From the NCBI GenBank assembly GCA_036231565.1, contig JAZAHA010000016.1, forward strand, positions 1 to 64,000: a stretch of 64,000 bases of DNA, written 5' to 3'. The position numbers and the translations under genes were made by a program. The DNA comes from Maricaulis sp036231565. GTDB taxonomy: Bacteria; Pseudomonadota; Alphaproteobacteria; Caulobacterales; Maricaulaceae. The notes below the pieces were generated by a model. It saw nothing but the letters and a program-made list of their open reading frames with translations. It was not told the DNA's origin and searched no databases. Within the stretch, counting starts at the first letter, position 1; each line of letters begins with the position of its first letter. This document shows, in pieces, positions 54,667 through 62,733 of this stretch.

Positions 54667-55680
54667 ATGACTGCCTCCGGAATCCTGCCCGACCACCGGC
54701 TGAAAACCCTGTTCGATACCGGCGTCGTATCGGCTGACACACCTCCGGCAGAGGGCCAGATTCAGCCGGCCAGTATCGATCTCAGACTGGGCAGCCATGC
54801 CTGGCGTCTGCGGGCGAGCTTCCTGCCCGGGCCGGGCCGGACCGTGTCGGACCGGCTCAACGAAGACGTGGTCATGCACACGGTCGATCTGACCAATGGT
54901 GCCGTGCTGGAGACGGGTTGCGTCTACCTCGCGCCCCTGCAGGAGCGGCTGAAACTGCCGCCGGGCCTCAGCGCCGCGATGAATCCGAAGAGTTCGACCG
55001 GCCGGATCGATGTCTTCACGCGGGTGATCACCGATCATGGCGTCGCCTTTGACCAGGCACCGGCGGATTATGATGGTCCGCTCTATGCCGAGATATGCCC
55101 CTGCACCTTCTCCATTCTTGCGCGCACGGGCGACCGGCTCAGCCAGATCCGTTTCCGCGAAGGTGCCCATGTGCCGCTGCGCGATGTGACCGTCAGTGTC
55201 GATCTGGCCGGTTTCGAGGACGGGATTGTGGGTTATCGCGCCCGCCGCCATGCCGGGCTGGTCGATCTGGCGAAGATCGGCGGGCATGAACGCACGCGGT
55301 TCTGGGAGCCGATGTACGCACCGGATCGCCGTCTGATCCTGGATCCGGGCGAGTTCTACATCCTGGCCTCACGCGAGGCCGTGTCGATCGGGGCAGAAGA
55401 GGCGGCGGAGATGGCGCCCATCGCCACGGAGATCGGCGAGTTCCGCGCACACTATGCCGGCTTCTTCGATCCCGGTTTCGGCATTGCCGAGGCGGGTGGG
55501 ACCGGCTCGCGCGCGGTGCTGGAAGTGCGTGGCCGGGACGTGCCCTTCATTCTTGAACACGGACAGCCGATTGCACGGCTCGTCTACGAGCCGATGCGCG
55601 AGGCCCCGGAAACCCCCTATGGCCGCGTCGCTTCGAACTATCAGGCCCAGGGGCTGAAACTCTCGAAATTCTTCGCCTGA
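54667..55680 (+). CDS. dcd: 2'-Deoxycytidine 5'-triphosphate deaminase
   Basis: A 337-aa two-domain dCTP deaminase/dUTPase-fold protein. GQIQPASIDLRLGSHAWRLR opens the first domain; AAMNPKSSTGRIDVFTRVITDHG is the nucleotide-binding loop; the second half repeats the fold (LDPGEFYILASREAVSIG... LEVRGRDVPFILEHGQPIARLVYE). This long form is typical of alphaproteobacteria, in contrast to the ~190-aa E. coli Dcd. It produces dUTP for dTMP synthesis. The ATG is at 54667. Confidence 0.9.
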   Translation: MTASGILPDHRLKTLFDTGVVSADTPPAEGQIQPASIDLRLGSHAWRLRASFLPGPGRTVSDRLNEDVVMHTVDLTNGAVLETGCVYLAPLQERLKLPPGLSAAMNPKSSTGRIDVFTRVITDHGVAFDQAPADYDGPLYAEICPCTFSILARTGDRLSQIRFREGAHVPLRDVTVSVDLAGFEDGIVGYRARRHAGLVDLAKIGGHERTRFWEPMYAPDRRLILDPGEFYILASREAVSIGAEEAAEMAPIATEIGEFRAHYAGFFDPGFGIAEAGGTGSRAVLEVRGRDVPFILEHGQPIARLVYEPMREAPETPYGRVASNYQAQGLKLSKFFA

Positions 55681-55824
55681 CACGTGCCAATCCGCGGCCT
55701 TCCCGGCCAGGTGTGCGAGAAGCGCTGATCAAGGTCGCATCTTCGGCAAGCCGCTCCGACCGGGTGCCGGAGCACGCTGAATTTGCGCTGGCAGCGTGGC
55801 AGGCCTTGGGAGTAGTTTGCCGGC

Positions 55825-57321
55825 ATGAACAACCGGTCTTCAACGGGCTCGCAGGCCGGCCGCCGGAATGCGAGCGTTCCCGGACAGGTCAATCCCGTCG
55901 TCTATATCCTCTCCCTGCTGGTCGGCGGGCTGGGCGCGACGATGGTCATCCCGCTCCTGGTCGAATGGGCAGCCCCCGACGCACATCCCACCATGTTTGC
56001 CGTGCCGATGCTGGCCGCGGTGGGGACGGGTATTGTCCTGTTCGCCGCGACGCGCAGCGACGCCGATCTCGAGCTGGACCATCGCCAGGCCTTCATCGTG
56101 ACGGCCGGCAGCTGGACGATCCTGCCCGTCTTCGCCGCCATCCCCTTCGTGTTTGCAGGACTGGGCTGGACCGATGCGATCTTCGAGGCCGCATCGGGCC
56201 TGACAACGACGGGCTCGACCGTGGTGCAGGGGCTGGATGCCTGGCCGGCCAGCCTTCTGCTCTGGCGCTCCTTCCTGCAATGGATCGGCGGTGTCGGCAT
56301 CATCGTCACCGCGGTGGCGCTTCTGCCCTTCATGCGGGTGGGCGGCATGCAGTTGTTCAAGGCGGAAAGCTCCGACCATTCCGAGAAGTTCGAGGCGCGC
56401 GCCCATGTCTTCGTGGTGCGGATCCTGGTGATCTATCTGTGCATGACGGCGGGCTGTGCGGCGCTGTACGCCAGTTTCGGCATGTCCGGCTTCGATGCGA
56501 TCAACCACGCGATGACAACGCTCTCCACCGGCGGATTCTCGACCCACGATGCCAGCTTCGCCTTCTTCGAGCCGCGCGCGCTGCACGCCATCGCGATCGT
56601 CTTCATGATTGCCGGTGCGATCCCGTTCGTGGCCTACATGAAATTTCTCGACGGCCAGCGCACCATCTTCCTGCGTGACCCGCAGGTACGGTCGCTGCTG
56701 GTGCTGCTCGCCGGCGTGTCGCTGGTGCTGGGCCTGTGGCACGCAACCCAGTCCGAGGACGGGCTGGGTCAGTCGATCATCTACGCCGCCTTCAATGTGG
56801 TGTCCGTGGTCACCACGACCGGCTTCGCCAGCACGGACTACACCGCCTGGGGCAGCGCGACGATCGCGACCTTCTTTGTGCTCACCTTCCTGGGCGGCTG
56901 TACCGGATCGACCAGTGGCGGGGTGAAGACCTATCGCATTCTGGTCCTGTTCCAGGTCGTGCGGCGGCACCTCATGCTGACCGTCATGCCGTCGCGTGTG
57001 GTGGCGCGCACCTTCGACGGGCGGCGCCTGGAAGAGGACGCATGGATCGGTGTGCTGGTGATGGTGGTCGTCTTCCTGGCGACCTTCCTGCTTTTTGCCA
57101 TCGGCCTGGCCATGACCGGGCTGGACTTCATGACGGCGCTGTCAGGCAGCGCGACGGCGATCACCAATGTCGGCCCGGGGCTGGGTGATATCATCGGCCC
57201 TGCGGGCAATTTCTCGACGCTGCCCGATACGGCAAAATGGCTGCTCTCCGCCGAGATGGTGCTGGGCCGGCTGGAAGTGCTGACCTTCCTTGTCGTCTGC
57301 CTGCCCAGCTTCTGGGACTAG
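55825..57321 (+). CDS. TrkH-family potassium uptake protein (2)
   Basis: A 498-aa TrkH paralogue. Filter loops SGLTTTGST, TTLSTGGFS, VTTTGFA and ITNVGPG; the gate segment is the classical GGCTGSTSGGVKTYR, unlike copy 1. Both copies lie within 4.7 kb and point outward from apaG/dcd in opposite directions. Different gate residues suggest different ion preference or regulation. TrkA is again absent. The ATG at 55825 is unopposed. Confidence 0.92.
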   Translation: MNNRSSTGSQAGRRNASVPGQVNPVVYILSLLVGGLGATMVIPLLVEWAAPDAHPTMFAVPMLAAVGTGIVLFAATRSDADLELDHRQAFIVTAGSWTILPVFAAIPFVFAGLGWTDAIFEAASGLTTTGSTVVQGLDAWPASLLLWRSFLQWIGGVGIIVTAVALLPFMRVGGMQLFKAESSDHSEKFEARAHVFVVRILVIYLCMTAGCAALYASFGMSGFDAINHAMTTLSTGGFSTHDASFAFFEPRALHAIAIVFMIAGAIPFVAYMKFLDGQRTIFLRDPQVRSLLVLLAGVSLVLGLWHATQSEDGLGQSIIYAAFNVVSVVTTTGFASTDYTAWGSATIATFFVLTFLGGCTGSTSGGVKTYRILVLFQVVRRHLMLTVMPSRVVARTFDGRRLEEDAWIGVLVMVVVFLATFLLFAIGLAMTGLDFMTALSGSATAITNVGPGLGDIIGPAGNFSTLPDTAKWLLSAEMVLGRLEVLTFLVVCLPSFWD

Positions 57322-57397
57322 GTCTGCCAGGCGCCGGATCAACGCACTTGCACGCACCGGAAATTTCGCTGTATTCATGCGGATATCCAGCGCCCGG

Positions 57398-57471
57398 GCG
57401 GGTGTAGCTCAATGGTAGAGCAGAAGCTTCCCAAGCTTACGACGAGGGTTCGATTCCCTTCACCCGCTCCA
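57398..57471 (+). tRNA. tRNA-Gly(CCC)
   Basis: A 74-base cloverleaf with encoded CCA. Acceptor stem GCGGGTG/CACCCGC, D-arm GCTC-AATGGTAGA-GC, anticodon loop TTCCCAA (anticodon CCC) and T-arm with TTCGATT. Confidence 0.96.
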
Positions 57472-57572
57472 CCGGATCTCTCTGCAACGCCATCCGGAAT
57501 TGTTGTCCTTCGTCGTTGAATTTGCAGTTGAACGCCGTAGGCTGCCCCCATTGATCTTTTCCGGGGGGATAC

Positions 57573-59516
57573 ATGCGGGGAATTCTGGCTGGCATTGCCG
57601 CAGTGGCAATGTCGTTTGCGAGTGCGCAAGCACAGGATCAACTTGAAAACTACGCTGCACTGCCGCGCATCTGGGATGCCGAACTATCGCCGGACGGTTC
57701 CATGCTGGCGACCGGTTGCAGCCCGCGCGGTTTGCGCGAGATTTGTATTTTCAATCTTGCGACGGGCGAGCGCAGCGTCATTCCCCAGCCGGACGGCGCA
57801 TCGATCACCGGCTTCTTCTGGCCGTCCAGCGAGCACCTGGTTTACTGGATTTCCTCCTATCAGCGTGTTGGCGGGCAGATGGCTGGCGAGAGCGGGTTCA
57901 CAGCAGTCCGGGCTGTTTCCTATGGCGTGGAAGATCGCAGCAATGCGGTCCTGCTGGGCCAGTACTCGAACGTGACCGGGCTGGGTGACATCACGTCAGC
58001 GCTTGTCGGGCGGGATGATGCCGTTGCCATCGAGTTGACGCTTGCCGTCGATCAATCGGCCAATACAGGGTCGCGTTTCGGCGACCGCCGGACCAACGAG
58101 ACGGTGGCGTATGCGGTGCGCCTGGAAGATGGCCGGATGGATGAGGTACTTCACACCTCGAATGCCTCGGTCCTCGAATTCGTCCTTGATGCAGAGGGTG
58201 AACTTGTCGCGGAAGTCTGGTTCGACGACACGAATGGCCGGTATTCGATCCAGGGCGCGTCAGGGCAACGGCGGACCGAAATCTACAGTGCTGTTCACGA
58301 CGTCGAGCGACCGGATATCTACGGTCTCGTCGATGGCGGCGCCGCGTTGGCTGTCTTCTTCCCGCAGACGGGGCTGCAGCGGCTCAATCTCGAGACCGGG
58401 GAGGTCTCGGCATTCGTGGTCGACGGGCAGGAAGTGTTGAATGTCGACCCTGTTCTGGACCGCATTACGCGCGAAGTCGTCGGCTTTTCCTATGCCGACA
58501 GCCTGCCTCGGCAGATCTTTCTGGATGGCGATCTTGCAGGCCTGCTCGCGGAGCTCGAGCAGATACTCACCGAAGACTCCGTCGTCATTTCCGCCTGGAG
58601 CCAGAACCGGGAAAAATTCGTCGTTATCGGCCGTGATGCGGGTATGCCGGCGAACTACTATCTGCTTGATCTGACCACCGGCGGCCTGGGGCTCTTGGAT
58701 GTGGAAATGGCCTTGCCTGAAGGCGCCAGCCACACATCCCGGCGTCAGATTATCTACCCGGCGTCGGACGGCTTGGAGATCGAGGCCTGGCTGACCCTTC
58801 CGCCGGGGGCGGCCCCCTCGGCCGGCAACCATCCGCTCATCGTTCTGCCACATGGTGGGCCGCAAGCGCGGGACATCGGCACATTCGACTGGTGGCCGGC
58901 CTATTATGCGTCGCTGGGCTATGCCGTCCTGCAACCGAACTATCGCGGATCCTTCGGGCGCGGTCATGAGTTCATCGCCGCCGGCTATGGCGGGTTCGGC
59001 ACGCGGATGATCGACGACATCGTCGACGGCGCCCGGTATCTCGAGGCGGAAGGCATTGCGCGGTCCGGTGGCTATTGTGCGGTCGGTGCCAGCTATGGGG
59101 GATATGCGGCCCTGATGATGGCGCTGCGCGATGCGGACAATGTTGCTTGCGTCGTGACTTTTGCCGGCGTTACCCACCCCTTCGCCCTGCTCGGCGGACG
59201 CGGCAATTCAAGCTATGTCCGTTTCTGGGAAGCTTACATGGGCAGCCGCTTCGAGGATCGGGATTATCAGAACCTGATTTCGCCCATGGCGCGGGCCGGC
59301 GAGATCAGCCAACCGGTCCTGGTCATGCACGGCGATCAGGACACCACGGTTCCCTATGTCCAGATGGAGATGCTGGAGCGCGCCGCGGAGGGGCGGCCCA
59401 ATATCCGTTTCGTGACGTTGGCCGGTGAGGATCACTACCTGTCCAATGCACAGGCCCGGCGTGTTCTGCTGGAGCGAAGCGGAGCGTTCCTGTCCGAACA
59501 TCTGCCGGTTCAGTAG
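57573..59516 (+). CDS. S9-family prolyl oligopeptidase-like peptidase
   Basis: A 647-aa exported serine peptidase. The signal peptide (MRGILAGIAAVAMSFASAQAQ) is followed by a beta-propeller (about 25-380) and an alpha/beta-hydrolase domain (about 390-647) with nucleophile Ser507 in VGASYGGY, Asp590 in HGDQDTTVP and His621 in GEDHYLS. NYRGSFGRGHEFIAAGYGG is the oxyanion-side strand. It should trim peptides in the periplasm. The gene starts after tRNA-Gly. Confidence 0.93.
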   Translation: MRGILAGIAAVAMSFASAQAQDQLENYAALPRIWDAELSPDGSMLATGCSPRGLREICIFNLATGERSVIPQPDGASITGFFWPSSEHLVYWISSYQRVGGQMAGESGFTAVRAVSYGVEDRSNAVLLGQYSNVTGLGDITSALVGRDDAVAIELTLAVDQSANTGSRFGDRRTNETVAYAVRLEDGRMDEVLHTSNASVLEFVLDAEGELVAEVWFDDTNGRYSIQGASGQRRTEIYSAVHDVERPDIYGLVDGGAALAVFFPQTGLQRLNLETGEVSAFVVDGQEVLNVDPVLDRITREVVGFSYADSLPRQIFLDGDLAGLLAELEQILTEDSVVISAWSQNREKFVVIGRDAGMPANYYLLDLTTGGLGLLDVEMALPEGASHTSRRQIIYPASDGLEIEAWLTLPPGAAPSAGNHPLIVLPHGGPQARDIGTFDWWPAYYASLGYAVLQPNYRGSFGRGHEFIAAGYGGFGTRMIDDIVDGARYLEAEGIARSGGYCAVGASYGGYAALMMALRDADNVACVVTFAGVTHPFALLGGRGNSSYVRFWEAYMGSRFEDRDYQNLISPMARAGEISQPVLVMHGDQDTTVPYVQMEMLERAAEGRPNIRFVTLAGEDHYLSNAQARRVLLERSGAFLSEHLPVQ

Positions 59517-59541
59517 GCGTTTGCGGATCTGGCTGGCCGCG

Positions 59542-59766
59542 TCAGAGCCGTGGCGATCTCTGACCCATGTCAAAACCGCCCAGCTCGGCGAGATGGACGA
59601 GGAATATCACGGCGAGGCCGCCCATCACGACGGCGATCAGCGTCCAGGGGATCATCCGCGGGCCGCGCTCGGGTCTGACGGGCTGGCCGGCCCGCCAACG
59701 GGCGAGGACGAAGACTGCGATACAGATCGCAAGGGCGATGAGGGTCGCTGGCAGGGAGAGGTACAT
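59542..59766 (-). CDS. Small two-helix membrane protein
   Basis: A 74-aa protein: TM1 about residues 4-23 (ATLIALAICIAVFVLARW), a basic cytosolic loop (RAGQPVRPERGPR) and TM2 about 39-59 (IPWTLIAVVMGGLAVIFLVHLA), ending near LGGFDMGQRSPRL. The ATG at 59766 lies inside the glycosyltransferase frame, overlapping it by 115 bases. I have an impression of similar short proteins in related genomes, but cannot name a family. Hydrophobicity and position argue it is translated. Confidence 0.6.
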   Translation of the reverse strand: MYLSLPATLIALAICIAVFVLARWRAGQPVRPERGPRMIPWTLIAVVMGGLAVIFLVHLAELGGFDMGQRSPRL

Positions 59767-61274
59767 GGGTTTTCCGCCAGCGAGCTGACACCGTGTTCTG
59801 TCTTTTCCCAGAGATAGGGGTTTTGTCCGAGCTGTACCAGAGCGCGAACAGCTGGCAGGAACTGGACTGACCAGTAGACGGGCAGCAGGGCCAGATCGCT
59901 GATGCGGATCGGCAGGCCTGCACGGGCCATGCCTTCGACCGCGCTCATGAGGCCACCGGCATATCCCGCACCAAGGATCGACAGGCAGGCCAGGGCGGGC
60001 AGCGATACACCTCGCTCCACAATGGTCACCACCAGCGCCGCGGCGAGCGTCGGGCCGTGGATGAGTGCAGACAGGACAGCGCCGCCCAGCGTCATCACCA
60101 GCGGCAGGCTGAGGCGCCGGCGCTCGCCGTCCAGTCCGAAATGAACCCCGAGCGTCTGCCAGTAACCTTTCAGCCAGCGCGTTCTTTGCGGAGTCCAGCC
60201 GTGCAGGCCCACCGGAGCCTCTTCCAGTGTTGGCGGCGCGATGAGACCGCAACGATAGCCCAGCCGGTGAAGACGCACGCCCAGATCGGCATCCTCGGTG
60301 ACATTCCAGGCATCCCAGCCGCCGCTGCGCAGCAGGGCCTTCGTACGGAAATAATTGCTGGTTCCGCCAAGTGGCAATGGCCAACCGAGCCGCTGGTAGA
60401 GCGGCAGCATGACATGAAAATGCGCGGCATATTCCATCGCGAACTGGCGCGTCAGCCAGGTCTCGCCCCGGTTGTACCAGTTGAGCGGCGCCTGCAGACA
60501 GGCCAGGCCCGGCGGGGCGAGACCGAAGCTCTCGGCGGCATGACGCAGCTGGTCGGGATGCGGCCGGTCCTCGGCGTCGTGCACGGCAATGATCTCGCCA
60601 CCACAAAATCTCAGGGCGTAATTGAGTGCGCGCGGCTTGGTGCGCGGATGTCCGGCCGGCGCGATCACGACTCCGAAGCGGCTGTCCAGCCGGCAGTTCC
60701 CGATGGCCGCGAGGGTCTCGGTGTCATCCGCTTCCAGAACCAGACGTATTTCCAGCTTGTCGTCTGGATAGTCGATTGCCGCGAGGGTCGCGACGAGTTG
60801 GGGTATGACCGCGGCCTCGCGATAGAGGGCCACAATAATGCTGGCTTTGGGCAGGGCGGCCTCGGACAGGCGGCGACGTGGCGCATAGCGGGGCCTGCTC
60901 AGTGCGCCTGTCATGCGCAGAAGGGCCAGGCAAAGGCAGACCGGCGCGAGTATCGCCAATAACAGGGCGGACGTGGAAAAGGGCAATGCCGGCGCGGCAA
61001 AAATATTGGCCAGGACAAGGCCGCAGAGCAGGCCGACCAGGTGCGGGAAGCTCCGGTTCCGGGCGCTCAGTTCCGGGCGGCGGCGCGACAGACCGATCGC
61101 CGCTTCGTCTGTCCACAAACGCGCGAGAATGCCTGGCGGTGTGTGCAGCTGACCGCCTCTGCCAGGTGTGCTGCGTGGCGGAGCGGTGCACGTGGAAGCA
61201 CCGTGCGATCTGGCTGTTCGGGGCGTGCGGCGTGCCACCGCCCCGACTTCGTCAATGCGCTGTGCGCCATCCAT
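59652..61274 (-). CDS. GT2-family membrane glycosyltransferase
   Basis: A 540-aa processive-type GT2. Two N-terminal TM helices (about 80-118), then PKASIIVALYREAAVIPQLVATLAAIDYP, a catalytic HDAEDRPHP, TEDADLGVRL and QRTRWLKGYWQ (QxxRW), then three to four C-terminal TM helices ending at NPYLWEKTEHGVS. The product is unknown. The last 35 residues read through the overlapping small gene and look unlike protein. The first 60 residues are Arg/Pro-rich and may not be translated; an internal start is possible. Confidence 0.85.
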   Translation of the reverse strand: MDGAQRIDEVGAVARRTPRTARSHGASTCTAPPRSTPGRGGQLHTPPGILARLWTDEAAIGLSRRRPELSARNRSFPHLVGLLCGLVLANIFAAPALPFSTSALLLAILAPVCLCLALLRMTGALSRPRYAPRRRLSEAALPKASIIVALYREAAVIPQLVATLAAIDYPDDKLEIRLVLEADDTETLAAIGNCRLDSRFGVVIAPAGHPRTKPRALNYALRFCGGEIIAVHDAEDRPHPDQLRHAAESFGLAPPGLACLQAPLNWYNRGETWLTRQFAMEYAAHFHVMLPLYQRLGWPLPLGGTSNYFRTKALLRSGGWDAWNVTEDADLGVRLHRLGYRCGLIAPPTLEEAPVGLHGWTPQRTRWLKGYWQTLGVHFGLDGERRRLSLPLVMTLGGAVLSALIHGPTLAAALVVTIVERGVSLPALACLSILGAGYAGGLMSAVEGMARAGLPIRISDLALLPVYWSVQFLPAVRALVQLGQNPYLWEKTEHGVSSLAENPCTSPCQRPSSPLRSVSQSSSSPVGGPASPSDPSAARG

Positions 61275-61343
61275 ATCGCGCTCCGGTTTCGCCGTCCGGA
61301 GGCATCAAAGCAGAAATGCACGCAAAACGCGAGTCGCGCAAAA

Positions 61344-61832
61344 TCAAGTCTTGGGGTTGATCACGAAGTCGAGGCGGGGCCGGGACAGGTCGTCATCGTC
61401 GAGGACAAAGATGCTGGCTGTCGCCGTGGGGTAGCCCAACGGCATGCGCGCCGTTTCGCCACTCCGCTGCGCCAGCTTGTGGGCAAAGCCGCCAATGCCC
61501 GGATTGTGTCCGACCAGCAGGATGGTGCCGGCTGTGCCGAGGACCTGGCGGGTGGCGCGTTCCAGCATCTCCGTGGAGGCGTGATAGAGCGCCATAGGAT
61601 CGTCCATCTGCGGCTCGCCGATCTGCGGCAGCATCTGGTCATAGGTCTGCCGCGTGCGCCAGGCCGGCGAGACGAGGGCGAGATCGACCCGGATCCCGCG
61701 CCCGGCGAGCATCTCGGCGGCCGTGGCGCTGTCTTCGCGGCCGCGCGCGGTCAGTCCGCGCTGGAAATCGTCTTCCGCCTCCAGCCGGTCGACGGCCTTG
61801 GCATGGCGCATGAGGATCAGGGTGGTCGTCAT
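61344..61832 (-). CDS. SixA-type histidine phosphatase
   Basis: A 162-aa histidine phosphatase with LILMRHAKAV (phospho-His acceptor in RHAKA) at the N-terminus and a catalytic second His in LLVGHNPGIGGFAHKLAQ. SixA-like enzymes dephosphorylate phosphohistidine on phosphotransfer proteins. The ATG at 61832 opens directly at the conserved strand; the longer upstream frame is not conserved. It probably forms a short operon with GT2 and the small membrane protein. Confidence 0.9.
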   Translation of the reverse strand: MTTTLILMRHAKAVDRLEAEDDFQRGLTARGREDSATAAEMLAGRGIRVDLALVSPAWRTRQTYDQMLPQIGEPQMDDPMALYHASTEMLERATRQVLGTAGTILLVGHNPGIGGFAHKLAQRSGETARMPLGYPTATASIFVLDDDDLSRPRLDFVINPKT

Positions 61833-61957
61833 CGTGTCGGTACGGTCCGGATGTTGGCGCGGATGTAGGCGGTCCGGCGGCGGTCTTGCAATCGCGTGGC
61901 CGGAAGCGCACCTAGTCCTAAGGTGTTTTTGCCGCCAATTGAACCGAGGAGGACGAC

Positions 61958-62593
61958 ATGGGTCTGTTGTTGGGGGATACCGCCCCGAATTTCGACGTCG
62001 AGACGAGTGAAGGCGCAATCAATTTCCACGACTGGATCGGCGACAACTGGGTGATCTTCTTCTCCCACCCGGCCGACTACACGCCGGTCTGTACGACCGA
62101 GCTGGGCTTCACCGCCAAGCTGAAGGACGAGTTCGCCAAGCGCAATGCCAAGGCGATCGCGCTTTCCGTCGACAGCGTCGAGGACCACAAGGGCTGGATC
62201 AAGGACATCGAGGAAACGCAGAACTGCGCGGTGAACTTCCCGATCATCGCGGACACCGAGCGCAAGGTGTCCGAGCTCTATTCGATGATCCACCCGAATG
62301 CCGATCCGAAAGTCACGGTGCGCTCGGTCTACATCATCGACCCGAACAAGAAGATTCGCGCCACCTTCACCTATCCGCCCAGCGCCGGCCGGAACTTCAA
62401 CGAAGTGCTGCGTCTGCTCGACAGCCTGCAGCTGACCGATGGCTACAAGGTCGCCACGCCGGTGAACTGGGAAGATGGCCAGGACGTGATCGTCGTGCCG
62501 TCGATCTCCGACGAGGAAGCCGACAAGCTCTTCCCCGCCGGCTACAACAAGATCAAGCCCTACCTCCGCGTGACCAAGCAGCCCAACAAGTAA
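61958..62593 (+). CDS. 1-Cys peroxiredoxin (Prx6-type)
   Basis: A 211-aa cytosolic peroxidase. The peroxidatic Cys45 is in PADYTPVCTTELG; the only other Cys is in NCAVNFP, and no C-terminal resolving Cys is present, which marks the Prx6 class. RGVYIIDP-type and SAGRNFNEVLRLLDSLQ stretches fit. GAGGAGG precedes the ATG. A strong terminator follows. Confidence 0.94.
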   Translation: MGLLLGDTAPNFDVETSEGAINFHDWIGDNWVIFFSHPADYTPVCTTELGFTAKLKDEFAKRNAKAIALSVDSVEDHKGWIKDIEETQNCAVNFPIIADTERKVSELYSMIHPNADPKVTVRSVYIIDPNKKIRATFTYPPSAGRNFNEVLRLLDSLQLTDGYKVATPVNWEDGQDVIVVPSISDEEADKLFPAGYNKIKPYLRVTKQPNK

Positions 62594-62620
62594 GGCTGTA
62601 CGCATCGCTGACGGTTTCGA

Positions 62621-62649
62621 GGCGCCCGGGGGATTCCCGGGCGCCTTTT
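62621..62649 (+). terminator. Intrinsic terminator after peroxiredoxin
   Basis: A perfect 10-bp stem GGCGCCCGGG/CCCGGGCGCC with a 5-base loop and T4 tail, 27 bases past the peroxiredoxin stop. Confidence 0.9.
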
Positions 62650-62674
62650 CCCGGCCCGGTTTTGACAAGTTTCC

Positions 62675-62714
62675 TTGACGACAAGCTTGCTTTACAGATA
62701 TGACAAGCAAGCTT
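62675..62714 (+). promoter_or_regulatory. Promoter with overlapping palindromic operator
   Basis: TTGACG (62675-62680) and ATATGA (62698-62703) are a -35/-10-like pair 17 bases apart. AAGCTTGCTT (62683-62692) and AAGCAAGCTT (62705-62714) are a perfect 10-bp inverted repeat straddling the -10; GCTTTACAG occurs twice. A repressor bound there would block the promoter of the amidohydrolase. Confidence 0.55.
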
Positions 62715-62733
62715 TACAGTTCAGGAGATGAAG

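Noticed and set aside
57375..57641. A minus-strand frame across tRNA-Gly
   Set aside because: It is the antisense of the tRNA plus the start of the S9 gene; a well-known type of false gene.
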